The translations under genes and the position numbers were made by a program. A DNA stretch of 64,000 bases from Lethocerus indicus. Its lineage: Eukaryota; Arthropoda; Insecta; Hemiptera; Belostomatidae. The stretch is from positions 930,001 through 994,000 of the forward strand of contig JACDQD010000012.1 in assembly GCA_019843655.1 (NCBI GenBank). The letters run 5' to 3'. This document shows positions 25,105 to 37,525 of this stretch, one piece after another (position 1 is the first letter of the stretch; each line of letters starts with the position of its first letter). Under the pieces are notes generated by a model. The model was not told the origin of the DNA, searched no databases, and worked only from the letters and a program-made list of their open reading frames with translations.

Positions 25105-25316
25105 TTAGGTGTACCCAAAAGTAATCAACTATTTGATAAGATGTATTTTGGTCTTGAGGAGTTCTTCAAGAGGGGAATCGAAAATTTGCCGGGAAAGTGG
25201 CAGAGAGTTGTTGATAATATTGGTGAATATATAATGGATTAATAATTAAAGTTTCTTTTTTAGCAAAATAAAATAAATTCCAAGTCAAAGTGTTGATTAC
25301 TTTTGGGTTCCCCTAA
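25105..25316 (+). mobile_element. mariner deletion derivative, 212 bp
   Basis: The ends are inverted repeats of about 32 bp with 28 matches, both carrying TTAGG and ACCCAAAAGTAATCAAC. TA flanks each side (25103-25104 and 25317-25318), as expected for Tc1/mariner insertion. The interior keeps the last residues of a mariner transposase at about 25138-25242: FFKRGIENLPGKWQRVV, then DNIGEY and a stop. The DDD catalytic domain and the N-terminal helix-turn-helix are deleted, so the copy is non-autonomous. Confidence 0.88.
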
Positions 25317-25782
25317 TATTATACAATATTTTAACTCAATGTATAAAGCCACAGCAGTAACGACAGTGCTAGTTTATTTCTTTTGACCTATGGGTCTGCG
25401 AACTCGGGTCCGTGTAATATATGCGGATAATGGCTCAGCGAAAACCGCCATAATTGGGGGGGGGGGACCTGAAATAATTCCCGCCGCTTTTTACTCCATT
25501 GCGGAAACGCGAGAGCGACGTGACCGCGTTCGTGTCGTTCTAAAGATCTAGACGCGATCTATTCAAATGTGCAATAAAAACAGCAATGGTAGGAACTGAA
25601 ATTTTTAAGAAATTGTTTTCGCGTGAACCTGTGAAAATTTTCTACGCATATAGGTCTGTGTTGGCTGTATTAAATAAACGATATAAAACTGAACTCGATT
25701 AGCGCATTTCAATTCTCAGATCTGTGAATTTTAGTTTTACTCTTTAACATTTGAAGATATTAACTAGTAAATATACCTCTGT

Positions 25783-25785
<3 letters not shown>

Positions 25786-25831
<46 letters not shown>
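25786..25831. repeat. (AT)n microsatellite
   Basis: An uninterrupted AT dinucleotide repeat of about 23 units. Confidence 0.96.
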
Positions 25832-25833
<2 letters not shown>

Positions 25834-26460
25834 GGTATTTGTAGATAATTTTACAACCGGTCTTATTTCGTCCGAATAACCCAGTTTCGATGAACAGTCG
25901 GGAATGTAGGACAACTGTAGTGCGCAAGGTGCATAATTTATTTAGAATAAATTCCACTCGGAGTTGGAAGGAAAATTTAAAGGTAGAACGCGGGAAGTAA
26001 TACTCTGCGAGCAGTGTGAGCAAGCGAATATTGTTGCGCACTTAATAGTGGCACCGATGCGGTCATCCCCTATATAAGGGGGCTGTAAATCAAGCCCTTA
26101 CGAGGGTCATTTATCGCGTGGGCAAAGTGCCGGTTTTTGCCCGGTCCCTTTGTTGTAAAGTGTTGCAAGTCGCACGATCCTAATCGTCGCGACCCCCTCC
26201 CCTCCCCTCCAATATCTGGTTTCCTGCTGAAGGCATTAATTTACTGAGCACAGCGGGGGTATGAAAACACCAGTTCAACTCATAGCCAAAGTTCTATTCG
26301 TGTCCAATGTGTACACGAGTTTAAAATAATGAACTGTTGTTATATCGCGATACTATTCCGAACCGTTCATCAAAATAGAGGTCCGGGTGACAAAATAATT
26401 TGATAAAAGGGGGAATTTTTGTTTGCTTTTTTAAGCGCATTACCTCCAATCGCTTTTTCT

Positions 26461-26495
26461 TAAGCTAGACCGGTTTCGGCTTCTCGGCCATGGCA
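26461..26495 (-). repeat. Hammerhead-like repeat, partial copy
   Basis: The minus strand reads ATGGCCGAGAAGCCGAAACC and GGTCTAGC. GAAA, stem III and the cleavage triplet are intact, but CTGAAGA is lost. Confidence 0.6.
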
Positions 26496-27683
26496 ATATT
26501 TCTATTGACTTCAATACCTCCAGGGGATGGCAGGGGGCATCGCTATTGAGGAAACTACACGCAAATTCACTAAATAAATAATTGTCAAGGTTGAATTCTA
26601 GCCAATAAATGAAAAATTTTTTATATGTCCAGTAAATAAGTACAAAGAACATGAGGAAACCCCGTTATATCCAACTAAAGAACAAATACAGGAACAAAGC
26701 AGAACGTTCACACCCTACTTTCAAAGCGATTCGGACCATTACAAATTCATCAATTACATCCGGTCATCAACATATTCAAAGACCGACTAATAAAGGCGTT
26801 TAAGTGTGTAATTTAGGACTTAAATCGAGGCGACATGGGGGATTATTTAAATGAATTTTTTTTCATTTAATTTCTTTTTGTTCTAATTTGCATACCTATT
26901 ATTTATTTGCGCACAAACTTTCACCGAGCGGTTACTTCAAACGTCGAATAATTTCGAGTCTAATTGGTTTAAACGCTCTTGAATAGGAACCACCAAACGA
27001 ATAATCTCTGAAGTATAATAGATAATTAGGCGTTATTCTTTTCTGATGAAAAAATATGTAAGTACTGAAAAAAAATGTAATTTATTCTCCTCGTGAGAAT
27101 CGTATACAATGCGTGACAATTTAATATTCCGAAAGGAAGTTTTTCCCCCCATTTAAACACCATTACATTACAAATTTTACTTTAAACAATTTTTTACAGC
27201 TACATTCATGCATCATGAACCAATCCAACTGCCAATTAATAGAAAACCTTAATCAGCTGCCAACGCTTATATACAAAAACACACAGACTTCTTGATGTAG
27301 TGGATTTACATTTATAAAAAATAATAATGTTGACAAACTCCGACATTATCAGCTACAGCGCGATATCATCTAAATGAAAACGTTGTCTAGACTGAACAGA
27401 ATGTATACTTATACTTGTCTGAACTTACATAACTTGCGAATGAATGGCTATGAACCAACCAAGAAGCGAGATAAGATACGCCCACGTTACAAGTTAAATC
27501 AAGCGAGTCAGTGGACAAGTTTCATTTCAATACACCGAATTAATATTTATTCCGTTTATTACACATGTTTGTAATTAATTTAGCGTTTAAATAATGTTAC
27601 CACCTTCTCGCATTGGTGAGATGTGAATGAAATTTTAAGTATTAATTTAATAGTTTTATAGTTTATTTTTTACGTACTCTACC

Positions 27684-27688
<5 letters not shown>

Positions 27689-27739
<51 letters not shown>
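27689..27739. repeat. (TA)n microsatellite
   Basis: An uninterrupted TA dinucleotide repeat of about 25 units following CCAGTAC. Confidence 0.96.
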
Positions 27740-27743
<4 letters not shown>

Positions 27744-28808
27744 TGAGACAGAGTACAGGCTCAATAAAGAAATAAATTACACGAGGCACTGAACGAAAAT
27801 TAAATGAGTTGAAGTATAGTGAGCGGAACTAAACTGTCCGCCATATATGTCGTGCGTGACATACGGACATTATAAAACCAATCCTTGAAGATAAATAGAA
27901 AGAAATAGCGTAACTCGAAATTATTTTTATTTTACAATAGGTTTTTTCCTTGAAAAAAAACCAGTCTACCCGAAGGTCTGAGCTATGCACCGGAGGAGAT
28001 TACACATGAAAGGACACGTTATGCTTTATCTAGCCTCGTTCCACTTTACCCGAACTGAAATATTTTCCACTCGTAATGTAAAGGTTATGTGTGGCATTAC
28101 AGAGCGTTATTAGATAATCTTCAATCTTTTTTAATCGAATTTATAACACTAAATGGACGGGCATTAATATCACCTAACTTAAGGTCATACAATTATTTAT
28201 GTTCCAAATAACGAAAATAAATGGAAATGAAATAAATGTTAATTAGAATATAATTTTGGGACGGACTTCAAAACTCTTTATTTCCATGACAAATATATAA
28301 AACCACTTTGTTATTACCTGTAACCACCTAGATTTAGGTTTTTTACACCTGTAATGCGCCATGACAAATGACTACTATTACTCATGGAACCCCATCCTGA
28401 GACGATGAGACGCCGAAAGCATCGTGGATTGAGACGGAACAGTAGACATAAAATTTGAGATCGCCGTTTTCATGAAATATATATAAATAAAACCAGCAAG
28501 TCTGGGGGATAAAGAAAAATGGGGTACACCGGACGCGCATTATCCGAGACGAGGAAGTGAAAGTGCTGCAGTCCCAATGTGCATAGGTGACCCGACCCTG
28601 TTTGGCGTTCCACGGTGAGTCATCAGAAAAGGGGGGAGGCTGTGTTCCCCTCAATTTACTGCCCAAACAGTTATCCTGCTCTTGAGTCATAACCATTAGA
28701 CGTTAGGAAGCTACCGGAATAGTTGGATCGAGGACTAGAGGATAGACGTATCTTCTGTCGCATTTCTACTGGCGATAAGGAGCCTAGACGTGGTACCCTA
28801 CATAAGCG

Positions 28809-28880
28809 CTTTTTTACCCCGTAGATCCACTGACAAGTGAATTAAGGCTCTGTTCACAGTCAGTAGACAACGGTAACGAC
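28809..28880 (+). mobile_element. LINE family A coding-end fragment
   Basis: ACCCCGTAGATCCACTGAC, AAGTGAATTAAGGCTCTG and CAGTAGACAACGGTAACGAC match, in the opposite orientation, the coding-end block of the copy at 24303-24520. The 3' UTR part is absent. Confidence 0.5.
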
Positions 28881-31240
28881 TCAGTAGATAGAGTGGGGAG
28901 GAACCAATGGCAAGCGGCTTTTTTAACACTAGGTTTACGGTACGCATTTCGAATTTCAGTAGGAAAATTGCAGAAACAGTTTGCATTTTAGTTACCACTT
29001 GTGCTGACTTTCAGCCATTTAACGAGGAAAACATATATCAAAAATATATTCAGGCAGAATGAGAGTAAACACTTTTACTGATGGCACCGGATAAGCGAGT
29101 GATAAGGACACACTGAAAGTGCTCATAGGATGCTTAAATACTACCAGAAAGCTGCTGACGATTTAACGAAACCGAAACAGGGTCGTTGTCCTATGTGTAG
29201 TAACAGTACAAGTCGCAAGTACCTCACCAAATTACCGATCGAATGCTACTTACTGTTCATTCTGTCGGTGACTCAATACTCTGGGCATACGTGATAGGAA
29301 TTCCGCTAGCTCCGACTGACGCATACGCTACTGACCGATGGCGAATATCCGATTTCTTGTCACAAAAAAATTATTAGAAATTGCAAGGGCGGTGATCTAA
29401 CAGGTTTGGATTGAGAACCGCCTGAGGCCTACCTCGAACGGGGAAAAACAAATATTACAATATGCAGGGTACCGACTGTGTGGACAAATATAACAGGGGG
29501 GTAAACCGAACAGAAACAAAATAACGCTGGGGGAGGAAGCAGGAAATGGGCGGCTGTTTCCGGAGGGAAGAGTTTTAATTCGGTGGCCATCGATCGCCGG
29601 GCCGGTTTCATCGGGTTGTTGCGCCCTCGCACGCACCGCCCCTCTGATTATTATTAAAGACCGGGAGAGGAAAAAAATTGAAATAGGATGACCCGGGGGC
29701 GAGCTGTTTGAGAGGGGGCGGTCGTCGACAGTGGGGTGGATCACACGGTATCGATCAGCCTTGAGGGAGGGGTGGTCGGTCACCCCGCGTTAACTGGGGC
29801 ACACGCACCCCTAACTTCCGCTCGAGTAACAACGCACAATGAAAACCGTTCCGGGGCTAACTGCGTCCATATCGGATAGAGCCGATAAAAACAACCTTCA
29901 TTTACATCATTTTATTACGCCACTGCGTACCTTATCGTTCGCTGAGGCCGTGCGCGTTATCCGAATCGAATTGGGTCGAAGATTACCGGCAAAAACGCGT
30001 CTAGAGAACTACTTCACGAAAATGCAAATAAAGATTGTACGTAGTAAGAGTGCAACTGGATTACTTCGACGTTGTTAATTCCATTTAGCTCATCCAAGAA
30101 GTATTGAAGTTGAAGAAATCGAGGCCGAGGTTTAAGTTCCTCGATAAGATCCTAGACCCAATTTAGCGTAACGTTCACAGAAAAGTACGACCCAAGAAAG
30201 AGAAAAAAACATCTGAATATCTATTTTAACGACGTATCTCAACATACCAATAAATTGTATATCATTATTATTAATTGTTGTAGCTTATGTACGCTACTCG
30301 CAAGAACTGAATGATCGGGTGAAAAATGTTTTTCGTATCCCCATACATTCTAAATATAATCGAGAGAATAGTGAACGCCGTTCGTTTAATCAAAATTCAT
30401 CACGTACCATCACAATCTGATAACACTTGTGCATACGACTGAATTGAGCGGAGAGATTAGATCAGAGAGAACAGCGTTATGACAAGACGTTTATTGGCGG
30501 CCGACACGTGTGGGTACTTAACAATATTAACAGAATACTACAGCGCTGGCGAGAAGCCTGTGGGGGTAGAACGAGAATTGATTATGATTTAAATTACAAA
30601 ATACAACAAACAAAAAATTTTACCGGTTGTGGCTCTAAAAGCCCGGAAATGGTTCAGAACCAAGAATCGTTGATAATATTTATGAAATTACTGTTTTCGG
30701 TGCGATAAAATAGAATTGTAAAATTTATTTTGCGTTTAACAAGTTTTATAAAAGAATTTGTTTTCAGACGAATTAATTTACAATCGAATAGGAAACAAAA
30801 AGAAACAAGGAAAATGAACAAAACTTATATAGGGCACCGTGTCAATCAACCCGGTTATTACAAAGAGAAAAAGAATAAAATGTCCACGTGTAGCGTGCTT
30901 GAAAACAGTTTGAAAGGGCCGGGATCTGATAAAGGGCCTTATCTGTTGGTCGTGGACTCCGATCATGAAACCAAGGAACGCGGTACCGGCTAGAAATATT
31001 TTTCAACGGAACTAATATTCACCGGAACCAAATGAATTTACAGTATAAAATAAAAAGGCCCTTCCGCATCTCCGCCTCCCCTAAATTTGTCGCCCGATAA
31101 CGCCCGGCGATATAAACAAACATGGCGCTTACTTTAAAGGTATTTGTCTGGGACAACACCGCTCTCTGAATAGACCGGTGCCACAGTAACAATGCAGGGA
31201 CACTTCATCCTAAGCCGATATAAGTACGTTTCGATATAAT

Positions 31241-31311
31241 TCTTCTGTCTCGTATCGCTGGTTTGGTCTTCCGCTAGACCGGTTTCGGCTGCTTGCCGTC
31301 TCCAGTAGCGG
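31241..31311 (-). repeat. Hammerhead-like repeat with 6-bp stem I
   Basis: On the minus strand CCGCTA and TAGCGG flank the core and pair over 6 bp, as expected for stem I. The core reads CTGGAGA, so the invariant A6 has become G. Stem II GGC/GCC, GAAA, ACCGGT and the cleavage C are intact. The tail AAGACCAAACCAGCGA and GAGACAGAA is shared with the copy at 6271. Flanks outside this span do not match, which limits the conserved unit to about 70 bp. Confidence 0.65.
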
Positions 31312-34300
31312 TGTCAGTCACTTTGGTACGTTGGACGCTTATGTGGGGCATCCTGTTTGCACTGTCACTTATTTCACTTGTACTATGGTTGTCTGTTTGT
31401 CGTGTATATAAATTTGTGTCGTCTTTGATTTTAGGAATGTTTGTCTTTTTGGGTAACATGAGTGTAATAGGAACAACGGAAATCCCAACTAAAATACAAC
31501 TTGGCTACGGAAACCAATACATAATTTGTAATTGAGGACAATTTGGTATGCCATCGGAAAATCGTACTTTGAGTCCGATCGGAAGGCATTTACCTTGTCC
31601 TATTCCTTATTGAAACACTGCACAATTCTCCTTTGATGGGCACAATTTTCCTACAATTCCGAATCCGAATCAATAGCGCGCCAAAAGCTCGGTTCGACGC
31701 CGCCAAAGAACTGTTGGAAAGATAAACATCGTCGGGTAAAATCGGAATCGGTTATAAATCGGATGTCCCTGACTGTGCCCAGTGTCAATCACCCACAAAG
31801 CGGTCCAAATATGGGACCGGAGACGACGCCGCCTATCGGGAAACCGGTCCCATGGGATACCCGAGACCACAGCCCCCGGAATGTCCCTCAACAAACAACT
31901 TCTGATTAACATGACAACGAGAAACAGCGTATTATAAAACCGCTGGAAGCAATAATAACTGGCTGAATTAGAGCTTAGCATCTTTGTTACACAATTAAAC
32001 GAACTATTATTTTCGTTTTGAAAGTTTGGAATGAATTGCGGCATAAATAAAACATTATAATAGAGGTTAGAAGCGTCTGGGATACAGAACAAGAAATGTG
32101 TAAATTATTTTGTCGGGTTTTTATCATTTCACCTATCCCAATTATTATACCAACTGTGTACATATAACAAGCGTAAGTAGGTCCCAATAATTACGTACAT
32201 TTAGAAAACCCGCGGGCCGGTACCCGTGTATCACTTTTTCTCACACGAGGTACAAGACTGCAATAAAATTTTCTTGAAAACAATGTCCTGTTTAGGCTAC
32301 AATTTGTATTTGACAATTTTGTAAAAATCGACATATGCTACATTACATAAGCCGTTTAAAAAATATAATTTTTTTCTATCGACGAATTATTGAAAAAAAA
32401 AATAACTAAATTGGTGTCTATCGTGCTGAACAAAATACGTATGACAGAGTTAAACGAGTTTTTGTATAATAACAAAGAAGAAAATAAACTGAAATATTCG
32501 AGACGTTGAAAAGAAATCAATTCCAAGGGGAGTGTTCGTGACAGATGGACAGACTGATGAAAAAGAAATGCAAGTGACAGGCCGAGGAGAAAATTTCAGG
32601 AGGCACCAAAGAAACAAGAAAAGAAAAAGGGGAACGACAGAAAGTAATTGTAAGAGCTTGTTAAACACATCATGTAGATTTCAAAATAACGACTTGACAA
32701 TATCTACTCATTTATTTTTGTTAATAAGAAAGAGTAAATATTAAGGAAGACGTGGATAAATAAATGTTCTATGATTTGGTCCCACGGTAGAACGGTTTCG
32801 TTTCCCATCAGTAAATTAGGCATCTCGACAGATGAATAAGCATTCTGTTACATAGTCGGTACAACAAGAGTTTTATTCCTCATAACGCTCCTGATAATAA
32901 TACCACGTAAATAAATTTGAGGCACATAAATCCTTTCTGACTGCCATTTTTGGACAAGCTTTTCGAGTTCGAACATTCAGAACTGAAAACTATTTTCTGT
33001 TCGGGGCAGAATGTAGTCAGATTTGAGAGAGAAAGAGAGTGACAGTGTGCCCGGATGCGATCTCTGGATATAAATGAGTGGGCCGAAGATGCGGTTAAAT
33101 ATACACATCATGTAAGTGAAGCGAGGAGCTGAGCAGTTGGACCGGTGCCGAGTGGCCAGCGCCTAGAGAGCTTGATGCTGTGGCAATGTTTGCCCCTTAG
33201 CTCAACCCCAGGTCAATATCACCATTGTACGGAATGGAATTCATAATAAGAGAAAAACGAAACCGGTTCGAAGCTTGCTCTAAATATGAGCCAGTTTAGC
33301 GTTGCATGGGCGGTGGTCCGCTGATATTTTTTTTCTATTTATTAATTCTATTATGTTTCGCGTGTCCCAGCCTTATAACCGCACGTCATTCCTGATTTAT
33401 GATATTTTTATGCGGGGCTGCTTCGACCCGTGCACCAATATGGGCTACTGAAGATAGCGGAAATCTGAAACCGACCTGGCATAAGACCAAATCGCAAGGA
33501 TGATGATTTAGGAAAATATTTTTTTTTAAATGTCGAGAAGGCGAGCATTTTCGAAAACATTTCTTGAATTAAAACATATATGAAGTAAATTCGAATACCA
33601 AAAGCTATTGTTCAAGGCATGTAACCATATACGCGTGGAACCAACTAAATCAGCTGACTATCCAAGGGCATTGTGGATTTTAAGGCCACTACACCCGCCC
33701 ATTATCCGGTCCTTGGCTGATACTAACGGGGGGGGGGAGGACGAGAAGGCGTAAAAAGTTACTACCTGTGACCGAACGACCCCTAAAAGAGTCATTTATT
33801 GCCAATGAAAATGAAATACGCTCCGAGCCATTGTCGCTTCCCGTCTTGGTTGTGGGAGAAACACTCCAAGACTTTTAATATCGTCACTCTATCGTAGGAA
33901 AATAAATTTTTCTAAACACATTTTCTAAACAGCTCGTTTATTAAAACACAATTATGGCTCTATAAAATGTTTCCAGATTAATATGAGTAAGGGTGAATTT
34001 GGCTCTTTAGCTTCTACAGACTCCTGGCCTAGACAATAATGTGTAGGAAATAATAATAGAAACTAATAAAAAAAACATCTTCAGAGAGACATCTATACAA
34101 CTAGAGGGAGAGTAGGGAACTTCTCTAAGATAAAAAAAGGGGGCGCCGTCTCGGGTTCCTATGAATATTAAAACGAATATGAATAATAAAATATGGTGAA
34201 AATGTAACTTGGGTACACTGAAACAATTGCTATTCTAACTACTTTATATGGTCTTGGGAGAGCTTATATATTCCGCCGTTTTTCAATAGCGTCATGGCAA

Positions 34301-36098
34301 CGAAGTTGGTAAGAGTTAGTATCGATCTTACGTCTTCCAAACTACTGCATGTGCACGCCAGTATGCTTCTAGTGATTCGTATAAGATATAATGCTTTTTA
34401 AAGTTTAAAGTTAAAGTATTTATTTTTGTAGCAATTTAAATTTAAAAAAATTATTTGATCCCAAGATAAACTTATCAGTATCTATAATGTTCTCCGAATT
34501 AGGAATTGGAGTGCGCACGGAATATTTGGACTTTAAATACAGTAAACACAGTCTCAGAAATTTGCCGACATCCGAACTGCACAGAGTTTTTATTTTTATG
34601 TTTACTGTCGGTTTATCTGAGGAAAATGCAAGCGACATTTGGTCGTGGAAAAAATTCATGAAAAACGAAATGCGCGGTCACTCGTCGTCACGGACGAGTA
34701 CCGAGGAGTCATAGTTTCGAGCATCTGTCGGGAGTTGGGAGTTCCTAACCCGCAGAATATAGCCGTGTCCGCTTTTTTCTTCTTTAATTCGAACTATGGA
34801 AATGTTAATCATCGTTGACGTGAGTCAGCCGCCCCCCTTCAGTCGTCCGAATTGGCCGTTGGAATTTAATTTCTAGAAAATTAAGAAACACGTCCTCACA
34901 ATAGAATGCCGGCCACAGCTCAATGAATGAGAAGATACTACGTTGAACGTGTAAGAAACGAACCTGCGAGAGGAGACAGAGGAACGAGAAATCTACGGCA
35001 TGTAAGAAAATGTAGGCCGACCTCTAGCCTAACTCCTCAAAATTGTCTAAGTAAAAGTTCTGTCTAAGAACAAAGCAGAGTGGGAATTATGGTACGTCCT
35101 TGCTATATTTCATTCATCGCTGCCAAAAATCGAATTAGTCTCAAAGCCAAGGAAACACTAATAAAATAAAAAACATAATCGGTTGTAAGACGGCGACCGC
35201 GGTTAGGCAAACCCTCCGAACGCTCCTTTCCCTGACCTTCCCCACACCCACAACTTCCACTTTTTCCCTATCATAAATCTAACGGAATTACTCTATACGC
35301 TGAATAAAGATATTTTTTAAGATGTTCCGGCCAGATACGGGCTGTCCGAACCAATCGGTCAGCTTTCACCGTTTAAATTACACCCAGAGCTTATGCCGGC
35401 GCACGTGACCAATAGAGCACGAGGATAGTACGTATGACCGGGTAAAAAATTACTTTACATTTATTTATACATTCATTTTAAATGCAGAAAATTATATTTA
35501 CAATATTAGCAACAACGTTGATGCATGGCGTTATACTGGTATTCGGTAACCGACAGAAATGAGGAAACAACACAGGAACGGAAAGTCATTGTACAAAAAA
35601 ACTTTTCACCAATCGAATGCAATTAAATACATATTCACAGCTAGGTTTGGATGAGGAAGAAAGACGAACAGCGTAAACATCGAGATAATATTTTTATGAT
35701 CTGACAATTTTAGTAGAAAAAAATATAAAAGTGATCGTATTCACTATTCGTACAAAATACAACCGTCAAGGAATGAATCAGCGAATAAATTAAGCCCATT
35801 CAAGTGTGATGTTGAAATTAACTAGGCCCAATGTAAATGAAGTGTTTTGTAACCGGCAGTAAAATTGGGTTAACTCGGAACGTGTCAAAATTCGGGCCTT
35901 GAAACGGGTTTAAACAGGTGGTTAAAACGTGTGTTAACAATTGTGAGTCTTGGCACCAATTTACTTGCCAGCAAAACACCTGCGGCAGAAATACAATGGT
36001 TACCCCAATTGCCGCTCACTAAACTGGACCGTGGAGAGGATCAAAACACACTTTCAGCCCTCCTCCATGCGTTAATGCCAGTTCCGGCATTCTCATCG
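31312..36098. other. Long non-coding stretch
   Basis: No gene recognised. It holds one hammerhead-like copy (33444), a run of ten G at 33728-33737 and short open frames without motifs. The 140-codon frame at 31670-32092 (minus) has no domain that I can identify. Confidence 0.45.
33444..33498 (+). repeat. Hammerhead-like repeat copy
   Basis: GCTACTGAAGATAGCGGAAA, TCTGAAACC, GACCTGGC, ATAAGACCAAATCGCAAGG. The core CTGAAGA and GAAA are intact, and GCTA can pair with TGGC through one wobble. Stem II has diverged and the cleavage triplet is ACC, so this copy is probably inactive. Confidence 0.65.
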
Positions 36099-36162
36099 TT
36101 CTTCCGCTGGTCATTTGGTCCTAAGCCAGACCAGGTTTCGGCCATTCCCCGTCGTCTGTAGA
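36099..36162 (-). repeat. Hammerhead-like repeat copy
   Basis: The minus strand reads CTACAGACGACGG, GGCCGAAACCTGGTCTGGC, TTAGGACCAAATGACCAGCG. The upstream core is altered (CAGACGA), while GAAA and the tail remain. Confidence 0.65.
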
Positions 36163-36419
36163 TATAATAAAATCTTGAGATAGAAAAGCTCTAATAGGCG
36201 CGCGTAAGCCCCTCAAATATTGCCGAAAGAATGCTACAATTTAGCAAACTACAAAATAGTAAACTGTTAAATCCAACACTGTCCTAAGGTAGTGATCGAC
36301 TACTTGTCATCACACTTCCTTAGCTGAAGAGGCGAATTGAAGCCGAATTGTTCGCTGCGGCAAATTTGCTTTACAGGTTGAACTTTGATGTAAAACATCT
36401 TTCAATGCTACAATTTGTT

Positions 36420-36470
36420 CTACTGAGGATGGCGAAAATACACAGGAAGGCGAGAAACCGACCTTCTCAT
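36420..36470 (+). repeat. Hammerhead-like repeat copy with insertion
   Basis: CTACTGAGGATGGCGA is followed by a short insertion and then GGCGAGAAACCGACC. The GATGGCGA word is effectively duplicated. Confidence 0.5.
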
Positions 36471-36567
36471 AACTGTATTTCGTTCTGTAATTTTACCGGA
36501 TAATTATATTTTATTATATTATGAAGTGAATAAGGGTGAAGCCACCACAAGTAACGGTCACGCTTAG

Positions 36568-36631
36568 CCAACCAACTGAAGATGGCGAGCGGCCGAGACA
36601 GATCTAGTACAAATAAGACCAAAGCAGCGAG
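36568..36631 (+). repeat. Hammerhead-like repeat copy
   Basis: CCAACTGAAGATGGCGAGCG, GCCGAGACAGATCTAGTAC, AAATAAGACCAAAGCAGCGAG. The CTGAAGA core and stem II are intact. GAAA is mutated to GAGA and stem III is weakened. Confidence 0.65.
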
Positions 36632-36802
36632 TAGAAAATGAAAATGGTAGTAACATCCTGTTGATGTAACTACTATAACTGTTTTATGGGGGGGGTTGTT
36701 TTCCTTTCAGTGGTATCGTAGTGGACAAAATTACGACATCAGAATAGTAGCCTCGACACTGGTCGGACAGGAAGTGGAGAAACAATGGCGTACGATGAAA
36801 CC

Positions 36803-36839
36803 GAGTCACGTGACAGACCAGGCACTCGAGTCACGTGAC
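36803..36839. promoter_or_regulatory. Two tandem GTCACGTGAC palindromic E-boxes
   Basis: The 10-bp palindrome GTCACGTGAC occurs at 36805-36814 and again at 36830-36839, exactly 25 bp apart, each inside GAGTCACGTGAC. CACGTG is the E-box bound by bHLH-ZIP factors of the USF/MITF/TFE type. No gene or promoter is visible beside it, so function is unproven and the pair may simply be a short tandem duplication. Confidence 0.35.
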
Positions 36840-37352
36840 CGACTAGGTACCCGATCCACGTACCTTCCTCCTACCTGTCAGTTTAGTTGTAATTTCTCGA
36901 ACGTACCCTCCGCAATTGTTCACTTTTTTCCTGGTGCTTTTCATACCACTTGTTTTCCTTGGACTGACCTACGAGGAAATGCCGAGTGCGGGTTCTATTG
37001 ACCCCGGAACTGCAATCAATTATAACACGCCCGGGACGCAGAGGAATCTATATTTAATTAAGCGCGGGTAATGCATACAAACGAAAGCAAAAACGTGTCA
37101 GCCCTCCCGTCATGAATATTGCATAAAAAATAAGTAAACATCGTAAAAAAATTAATCGAAGCATTTAATTACCGCAATGCAATTTTAAAGATAATTGTTT
37201 TGTGATTAAAAAATTCCGTCCAATTTTTTCTGCAGGTGCAGAACTCTAGGAATTTAAATTTTTTGTCTTTTCGTTACTATAATAAAGAAGTCTGTAGTTA
37301 CATCAATTCCTAGGAAATTGTAAATTCAAAAGGAATTTTTATATATTTTTAC

Positions 37353-37397
37353 TATATTATTATACGTTATATTATTATACGTATATTATTATACGTT
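37353..37397. repeat. Three tandem copies of a 15-bp unit
   Basis: The unit TATATTATTATACGT is repeated three times. The last copy is missing one T at its junction. Confidence 0.85.
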
Positions 37398-37484
37398 TGA
37401 ATGATGAGCCGAGAAATGAACTACATATATAATGGAACTGGTACATTTGCTTCAACCTTATAATCTCTGCCGAAACAATAAATC

Positions 37485-37525
37485 CGTGGTCAGATCGGTT
37501 TCGATGTGCCGTCATATTCAGTACA
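37485..37525 (-). repeat. Hammerhead-like repeat, degenerate copy
   Basis: The minus strand reads TACTGAATATGACGGCACAT, CGAAACCGATCTGACC. The CTGA and GAAA blocks are recognisable but stem II is lost. Confidence 0.5.

Larger units (their letters stand above)
25317..31240. other. Long non-coding stretch
   Basis: Apart from the repeats listed separately I recognise no gene. A run of eleven G is at 25456-25466. The block 26800-27370 is AT-rich. The open frames of 104 codons (28382-28696, minus) and 128 codons (29397-29783, minus) have no recognisable domain, and the latter overlaps another open frame on the same strand. Confidence 0.45.
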
